This document shows, one piece after another, positions 59,435 to 64,000 of a stretch of DNA of 64,000 nucleotides; within the stretch, counting starts at the first letter, position 1, and the number at the start of each line of letters is the position of its first letter. The stretch is from Bacteroidaceae bacterium. Its GTDB lineage: Bacteria > Bacteroidota > Bacteroidia > Bacteroidales > Bacteroidaceae. Under the pieces are notes generated by a model. That model saw only the letters and a program-made list of their open reading frames with translations, had not been told where the DNA came from and searched no databases. The stretch lies in assembly GCA_017547385.1 (NCBI GenBank), contig JAFYPU010000018.1, positions 44,739 through 108,738 of the forward strand, in the 5' to 3' direction. The position numbers and the translations under genes were made by a program.

Positions 59435-62122
59435 TCAGAACAAGCGCTGCTGCCCCAGGATGGCATCGTGCACTTCGCTTTCGCTCTCCTGCTCTTCAGG
59501 GTCGGGTGCATCGGTTTCTTCCGGCTCTTCGGCTTCCTCCGGTTGGGGTTCGGGTTCGGGGAAACGCGTCGGTTCAAGTTCCACAATGCTTTCCACCGCA
59601 CACGTCGTGAGACGCTTGCCCTTGGCCTTGAAGCTCTTGACGCCGATGAACTGCTCCACATCTACCTCCATCGGCTCGCGGAACGCATCCGCGCCGCCAT
59701 AGTTCACCACGATGCGGGGATAGACCTGCTGCGTGAGGAGCACGAACTGCGAAGCGGGATTTTCGCCCATGAAATTGAGGTGGCGCGAACCGGCCGTGCG
59801 CTCGAAACAGAAGCGCTTAGCATACGGGAAGCCCTGCTGGTCAGCATCGAAAAGCACCGCGCTCCACACCTTTGCCTCGTCGAACTTCTCGATGAGCAGA
59901 ATGTTGTTCTCGTAGTGATTGTTCGCATCGAAGTTGGTAGTGTAGAAGTCGCCGTTTTTCAGCACCACAAGCACGAGGTCGTCGCTATGGAACTCGCCGA
60001 GATACTGGCCGCGCTCGTCATAATTGAGACGCTGCACATCGTGGTCAAACCACACTTTGCGGCCGCCCAACGTGGAAGCACCGTGTGCCTTGAGCGTGAT
60101 GCGATGCACGTCGAGCTTTGTGAGCAAATTGCCACGCGACTGGCGTCCCTTCACCATGATTTCGCTGAAATCGCGGTCGAAGAAAATCTTTTTCAGCTTG
60201 GGTTGCGGCTTCAGCGTAACCTTGATGATTTCGGCCTCACCGTTGGGATTGGCAGTGAAATAGCAGACGCGGCTTCCCGGCTCGCCGGTGGTGAGATCGT
60301 ACTCGCGGTCGTGAGTGATGGAAGTTACGTTGAAACGTTTGATGAAGTAGCTTCCGGCTTTGCCGTCGCGATACACGGCATTGTAGATGGTGCGCTTGTC
60401 GTTCTTCTTGAATACGGCAATGTGCATCACCTCGGCCTTGCGTTTCTCCTTACGGCTCCGCTCCGTCTCGCCTATAAATACCTTATCCGCCACGCGAGTT
60501 ACCTTGTAAGTACCATCGCGATAGAAAATTATGACATCGTCGATGGGCGAACAGTTCTCGACAAATTCGTCCTTCTTAAGGCCTGTGCCGATGAACCCTT
60601 CCTGTCGGTTGATATACAACTTCTCGTTCGCTTCAATCACCTTGGTAGCCTCGATGGTGTCGAACGAACGCAATTCTGTGAGACGTGGGTGGGCGGCAGC
60701 GTACTTCTCGCGGATGAGTTTGTACCAGTTGGCCGTAACTTCCACCATATTGGCCAAATCTTTCTCAATCTGTTCTATCTCCGCCTTGATGCGAGCAATG
60801 AGTTCGTCAGCCTTATCCTTATTAAACTTAAGAATGCGGGCCATTCTTATTTCCATGAGGCGGAGAATGTCGTCCTTGGTAACCTCGCGCACCATTTGGG
60901 GATAGAAAGGTGTGAGACGCTCGTCGATGTGCTCGCAAGCCGCATCCATATTTTTAGCGTTCTCGAACTGACGGTCCTTATAGATTCGCTCTTCTATGAA
61001 TATCTTTTCAAGCGAAGCGAAGTGCAGGCTCTCCATCAGCTCTCCCCTGCGGATTTCCAGTTCGCGCTTGAGCAGCTCCTTGGTGTGGTCCACCGAACGT
61101 CGGAGCACGTCGCTCACCGTCAGGAAGCAAGGTTTGTTGTCGTCAATAACACAGCAGTTGGGCGAGATGCTCACTTCGCAATCCGTGAAAGCATAGAGGG
61201 CATCGATAGCCTTGTCGGAAGAAGTTCCGGGAGTGAGATGAATGGGTATCTCCACCTTGGCCGCAGTGATGTCGTCCACACGGCGGATTTTTATCTTGCC
61301 TTTTTCATTGGCCTTGAGGATGCTCTCGATGAGCGACGAGACGGTCTTGCCAAACGGAATCTCGGTTATGACAAGCGTCTTGCTATCACGCTTTTCGATT
61401 TTCGCACGCACTTTCACCGTTCCCCCACGCATACCATCGTTGTAGCGCGACACGTCGATGGAGCCGCCGGTCTGGAAGTCGGGATACAGATGAAACTCTT
61501 CGCCGTGCAAATATTGGATGGCGGCATCGCATATCTCGCCGAGGTTGTGCGGCAGAATCTTTGCCGACAAGCCCACGGCAATTCCCTCTGCGCCTTGCGC
61601 CAACAACAGTGGGAACTTCACGGGCAGTGCAATGGGCTCTTTGTTTCGTCCGTCGTAGGAGAGTTTCCACTCCGTTGTTTTGGGATTGAACAGCACATCG
61701 AGGGCAAATTTCGAGAGTCGGGCTTCGATGTATCGCGGTGCAGCGGCGCGGTCGCCGGTCAGTATGTTACCCCAGTTGCCTTGGCAGTCGATGAGCAGAT
61801 CCTTCTGTCCAAGCTGCACAAGCGCGTCGCCGATGGATGCATCTCCGTGGGGGTGAAATTGCATCGTGTGTCCCACGATGTTGGCCACCTTGTTATAGCG
61901 TCCGTCATCGAGACGCTTCATCGAGTGCAGGATGCGGCGTTGCACGGGTTTGAGACCGTCGCCCAGATGCGGCACGGCGCGTTCCAAAATAACATAGGAG
62001 GCATAATCCAGAAACCAGTTACGATACATCCCGGAGAGTTGGTGTGTCGTGTCGTCGTGTTTCTGTTCTTGCGGTGTGTAGGACGAATGCGCTTCCTGCA
62101 GTTCGATGTTCTCTTCGCTCAT
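59435..62122 (-). CDS. parC: DNA topoisomerase IV subunit A
   Basis: 895 residues from the ATG at 62122. The upstream in-frame TTG at 62170 would add 16 residues and is less likely. DNA-gate motifs: YASYVILERAVPHLGDGLKPVQRRIL, HPHGDASIGDALVQLGQ, and the catalytic Tyr131 in APRYIEARLS. The beta-pinwheel C-terminal domain follows, with a highly acidic tail (PEPEPQPEEAEEPEE). The Bacteroidota-type length and the lack of a GyrA box I can find point to ParC; the partner parE is not in the window. Decatenates chromosomes. Confidence 0.92.
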   Translation of the reverse strand: MSEENIELQEAHSSYTPQEQKHDDTTHQLSGMYRNWFLDYASYVILERAVPHLGDGLKPVQRRILHSMKRLDDGRYNKVANIVGHTMQFHPHGDASIGDALVQLGQKDLLIDCQGNWGNILTGDRAAAPRYIEARLSKFALDVLFNPKTTEWKLSYDGRNKEPIALPVKFPLLLAQGAEGIAVGLSAKILPHNLGEICDAAIQYLHGEEFHLYPDFQTGGSIDVSRYNDGMRGGTVKVRAKIEKRDSKTLVITEIPFGKTVSSLIESILKANEKGKIKIRRVDDITAAKVEIPIHLTPGTSSDKAIDALYAFTDCEVSISPNCCVIDDNKPCFLTVSDVLRRSVDHTKELLKRELEIRRGELMESLHFASLEKIFIEERIYKDRQFENAKNMDAACEHIDERLTPFYPQMVREVTKDDILRLMEIRMARILKFNKDKADELIARIKAEIEQIEKDLANMVEVTANWYKLIREKYAAAHPRLTELRSFDTIEATKVIEANEKLYINRQEGFIGTGLKKDEFVENCSPIDDVIIFYRDGTYKVTRVADKVFIGETERSRKEKRKAEVMHIAVFKKNDKRTIYNAVYRDGKAGSYFIKRFNVTSITHDREYDLTTGEPGSRVCYFTANPNGEAEIIKVTLKPQPKLKKIFFDRDFSEIMVKGRQSRGNLLTKLDVHRITLKAHGASTLGGRKVWFDHDVQRLNYDERGQYLGEFHSDDLVLVVLKNGDFYTTNFDANNHYENNILLIEKFDEAKVWSAVLFDADQQGFPYAKRFCFERTAGSRHLNFMGENPASQFVLLTQQVYPRIVVNYGGADAFREPMEVDVEQFIGVKSFKAKGKRLTTCAVESIVELEPTRFPEPEPQPEEAEEPEETDAPDPEEQESESEVHDAILGQQRLF

Positions 62123-62189
62123 GTGAGTATTTCTTGCAAAGGGGTTAAAGGTTTTCACGGGGCTTGACAACTTTTCTGCCCGAATGAGG

Positions 62190-62197
62190 CAAAATTA
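62190..62197 (-). promoter_or_regulatory. Possible promoter of parC
   Basis: Minus-strand TAATTTTG fits TAnnTTTG; no clear -33 box. About 68 nt before the ATG. Confidence 0.4.
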
Positions 62198-62262
62198 CGA
62201 AAAAAAGCCGAGCAGCCTCGGCGTGTCTTCGAAAAAATCCCTATCTTCGCGCCATGATTTTC

Positions 62263-62344
62263 GCGCGTGTGGCGAAATTGGTAGACGCGCCAGACTTAGG
62301 ATCTGGTGTCGCGAGACGTGTAGGTTCGAGTCCTATCACGCGCA
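62263..62344 (+). tRNA. tRNA-Leu (anticodon UAG)
   Basis: Acceptor stem GCGCGTG / CACGCGC, discriminator A, anticodon stem CCAGA/TCTGG with loop CTTAGGA (anticodon TAG), long class II variable arm and GGTTCGAGTCC T-arm. CCA is not encoded. Possible promoter TATCTTCG at 62242. AT-rich foreign-looking DNA begins right after its 3' end. Confidence 0.93.
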
Positions 62345-62352
62345 CAATGGGA

Positions 62353-62397
62353 CAAAAGAGGAATTTTCGAGAGAATTTTTCTCTTTTCTATTTTTAT
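62353..62397 (+). terminator. Terminator of tRNA-Leu
   Basis: Stem AAAAGAG / CTCTTTT with inner AATTTTC pairing, then CTATTTTT. Nothing recognisable in 62398-62586 apart from a small AT palindrome at 62548. Confidence 0.5.
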
Positions 62398-62586
62398 AAT
62401 TTACACCTGCTCATTGCCATATAGGTTGCGGTGCAAACGGACAGCAACTGCCATGAAAGAAAATTTCTTCTCTCTCGCTTGTTTGTGGCGTCTTTGCTTA
62501 TCGCAATGTAATTAACCTACTTCTTTCAAGGGTTGCCACCTCATATTATTACATATATATGTAATAGAGGATTTTACCTACCTCAT

Positions 62587-63294
62587 TCAAAAAATCTGTT
62601 TTAGCACTATTTTGGGGTAGGTTGTTTCGAAACATGGCAAACATATATTTATTTTTTTGAAAAACAAATTTAGAGGACTAAATTTTTTAATTTTTCTTAG
62701 GGTATTCACGCTCGTAGATGTGATAGCAGATACATTACGAAGCGATAAACCTTTGCGCAAAAGTTGGATTTCTTTTGCATATTCGCTCCGCATCGCTTCC
62801 TCACTCTTGCGATAGCCCTCTTTACGAACAACCTTGCCACCAATCGCTCTGTAATGGTTATAACCACTCTCCATACGACTTCTGATGAGGCTACGCTCCA
62901 TACTGTTAAACTGTGCAAGAATACCCATAACCAACTGTGCAATAGGGTTGGGCTGGCCATTGGGGAGCAGTGTTTCAAGACCATTTTGGAGTATATACAC
63001 GCTGATTTTCTTTGCTGTAAGATTTTCTATTACAGTAAGGAAATCTAATGCACGCCTCGATAAGCGACTGCACTCATAGATAAGCACCTTATCCACCTTG
63101 TTGCTCTCAACGAATGAAAGCAACTCTGTAAGGGCTTGGCGTTCTGCTACTGTTTTTGCTCCACTGACCTTTTCACAGAACTCCATTACGACCTCGTATT
63201 CCATCTTACGAGCGTACTCACGCAACTCTGCCAACTGTCGCTCATAGTCTTGTCCTTGAGTGCTTACACGAGCGTATATAACTACCTTTGCCAT
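62587..63294 (-). CDS. Serine recombinase (resolvase/invertase family)
   Basis: 235 residues from MAKVVIYARVS at 63294. N-terminal catalytic domain: nucleophile Ser11 in YARVSTQGQDYERQL, KVLIYECSRLSRRALDFL, and the E-helix region FNSMERSLIRSRMESGYNHYRA. A C-terminal helix-turn-helix follows (GLSLRNVSAITSTSVNTLRKI). The last 30 residues are hydrophobic and unusual, perhaps where the frame was fused to AT-rich sequence. Lies next to tRNA-Leu in AT-rich DNA with codon use unlike the rest of the window. DUF2693 gene 13 bp upstream, same strand. Confidence 0.9.
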   Translation of the reverse strand: MAKVVIYARVSTQGQDYERQLAELREYARKMEYEVVMEFCEKVSGAKTVAERQALTELLSFVESNKVDKVLIYECSRLSRRALDFLTVIENLTAKKISVYILQNGLETLLPNGQPNPIAQLVMGILAQFNSMERSLIRSRMESGYNHYRAIGGKVVRKEGYRKSEEAMRSEYAKEIQLLRKGLSLRNVSAITSTSVNTLRKIKKFSPLNLFFKKINICLPCFETTYPKIVLKQIF

Positions 63295-63307
63295 ACTCCT
63301 ACTACTA

Positions 63308-63679
63308 TTAAAGAACCTCAATAAGATTTTCAAAACGAAGTGAACGAAATCCACCCTTTTCACAATCCCAATAGCAGACAGTGTTCACGCTATCCCTTGA
63401 AATGCCTCTGCCATTGATGTTTGCTTTCATAAGGTTGCTTGATGTTGTACCCCACGCCTCACGAAGCGTGCCATCTTTCTTCATATATACGAAGTGAGCA
63501 ACACCCATCTGCAACTTTGCTTTGAGCAAGTCAATCATCTGTGCCTTGATTACGCCCATCGCCTCGCTGTTGGTTCTATGAGCGATTACGCTGGCTCTAC
63601 GACTTGTAAGATTATTTATTACAACAACTGAATTATTTGCTACTGCTATCATATCTGTATTGGTTAAGTGGTTAAACAT
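63308..63679 (-). CDS. DUF2693-like mobile-element protein
   Basis: 123 residues from the ATG at 63679. GVAHFVYMKKDGTLREAWGTTSSNL and CYWDCEKGGFRSLRFENLIEVL are the features I associate with DUF2693, a small protein common in Bacteroidota plasmids, conjugative elements and phages; function unknown. A promoter-like TATCTTTG and a purine-rich AAAGGAAAT lie just upstream. The in-frame TTG at 63778 is not used as start for this reason. Same operon as the serine recombinase. Confidence 0.75.
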   Translation of the reverse strand: MFNHLTNTDMIAVANNSVVVINNLTSRRASVIAHRTNSEAMGVIKAQMIDLLKAKLQMGVAHFVYMKKDGTLREAWGTTSSNLMKANINGRGISRDSVNTVCYWDCEKGGFRSLRFENLIEVL

Positions 63680-63809
63680 ATCTTTATTTCCTTTTTGCGA
63701 TACAAAGATATGGAATATGTTTAATATATTCAAATAAAATGCAATAAAATTATGGAGTATTTTGATTATTTTCCACAAATATTTAATTTTGCCTTAAATT
63801 GAGTAATTT

Positions 63810-64000
63810 ATGGAAGCAAACAAACAAGAACGAACAGTAATACACCTAGAGTTAAATGGAGAGCATCATTATTTTGGTAGTGTAAAAGCATTGTGTGACA
63901 ATTTTAGCAAAGAACAAATAGGAATTGGATATAAAAGTCTTGCCAACTATGGAATAACATCAGAGAAACCATACAGGAACAAATATTGCACTGTTAGAAA
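63810..64000 (+). CDS. Partial protein of unknown function (3' end outside window)
   Basis: 63 codons visible: MEANKQERTVIHLELNGEHHYFG onward, with KSLANYGIT. AT-rich, typical of mobile DNA. I do not recognise it; the arrangement (short strand, GSVKALCDNF, KSLANYGI) looks like a small DNA-binding or phage-type accessory protein, but this is a guess. A TAATTTTG box lies at 63784. It diverges from the DUF2693 gene. Confidence 0.6.
   Translation, partial: MEANKQERTVIHLELNGEHHYFGSVKALCDNFSKEQIGIGYKSLANYGITSEKPYRNKYCTVR

Noticed and set aside
59426-62167. 913-codon open frame on the plus strand opposite parC
   Set aside because: It mirrors parC codon by codon on the other strand, has no recognisable domain, and its existence follows from codon use in the real gene.
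62123-62170. N-terminal extension of the topoisomerase gene from a TTG
   Set aside because: The ATG at 62122 gives a standard start; the extension has no family resemblance.

Overview
The window is about 62 kb of a Bacteroidota chromosome (order Bacteroidales, most likely Prevotellaceae or a close relative) followed by about 1.6 kb of AT-rich mobile DNA. The evidence is: a type IX secretion system (T9SS) operon porP-K-L-M-N plus porT; exported proteins ending in the T9SS sorting-domain pattern YDLSGRRV...GGVYI.GGKKFIVK; promoters of the Bacteroidota form TAnnTTTG; a clostridial-type ferredoxin and a single-chain pyruvate:ferredoxin oxidoreductase (anaerobic metabolism). Genus assignment is inference.

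Layout. 1-13.8 kb (minus strand) is a surface-glycosidase locus: a GH20-GH33 fusion running off the left edge, a 1,765-residue T9SS sialidase, a smaller T9SS protein that is essentially the sialidase's C-terminal half without the catalytic domain, two paralogous micro-proteins (55 and 56-63 residues) each directly after a T9SS cargo gene, and a 17-codon remnant of another sorting domain. The locus looks built by tandem duplication and decay. 14.3-21.6 kb (minus): exported superoxide dismutase, SpoU/TrmH methyltransferase, a secreted small protein, PFOR, and an AAA-type ATPase with altered Walker motifs. 22.2-25.4 kb: porT, ferredoxin, MarC-like membrane protein, a possible small RNA, a methyltransferase-like protein. 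25.4-32.7 kb (plus): cobalamin adenosyltransferase, DUF2795 protein, then porP-porK-porL-porM-porN. 32.9-38.9 kb (minus): comEC-recQ-recJ. 39.2-49.3 kb: an orphan Wzc-type tyrosine kinase, a TonB-receptor-like outer-membrane protein, pepT, manA, HU. 49.4-62.1 kb: phoA and xerD (minus); aroQ, O-methyltransferase, rbfA, lolE-like permease, ansA, an iron/cobalamin-type ABC importer without its ATPase, tcdA (plus); topoisomerase IV subunit A (minus). tRNA-Leu(UAG) at 62.26 kb marks the border of the AT-rich segment carrying a serine recombinase, a DUF2693 protein and a partial gene.

The most striking non-coding observation is a recurrent class of intergenic arrays built from 21-bp (in one case 22-bp) degenerate, mostly palindromic units, seen at nine places (near 6.1, 14.1, 24.3, 32.8, 41.9, 45.6, 48.6, 54.8 and 59.2 kb). 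Other repeats include a REP-like element that supplies the -7 promoter box of at least four genes, and a 430-450 bp element present as an inverted pair at 41.9 and 48.35 kb. Two surface-protein genes (sialidase and TonB-like receptor) have runs of 10 and 8 G/C at the -33 promoter position, a layout suited to slipped-strand phase variation.

Working together: T9SS (porK-N, porP, porT) would export the sialidase and its relatives to the cell surface, where GH33 and GH20 activities would strip sialic acid and N-acetylhexosamine from host glycans. Sialic-acid uptake and catabolism genes are not in the window. Much of the rest is housekeeping. All functional assignments rest on motif recognition by eye; no searches were run.
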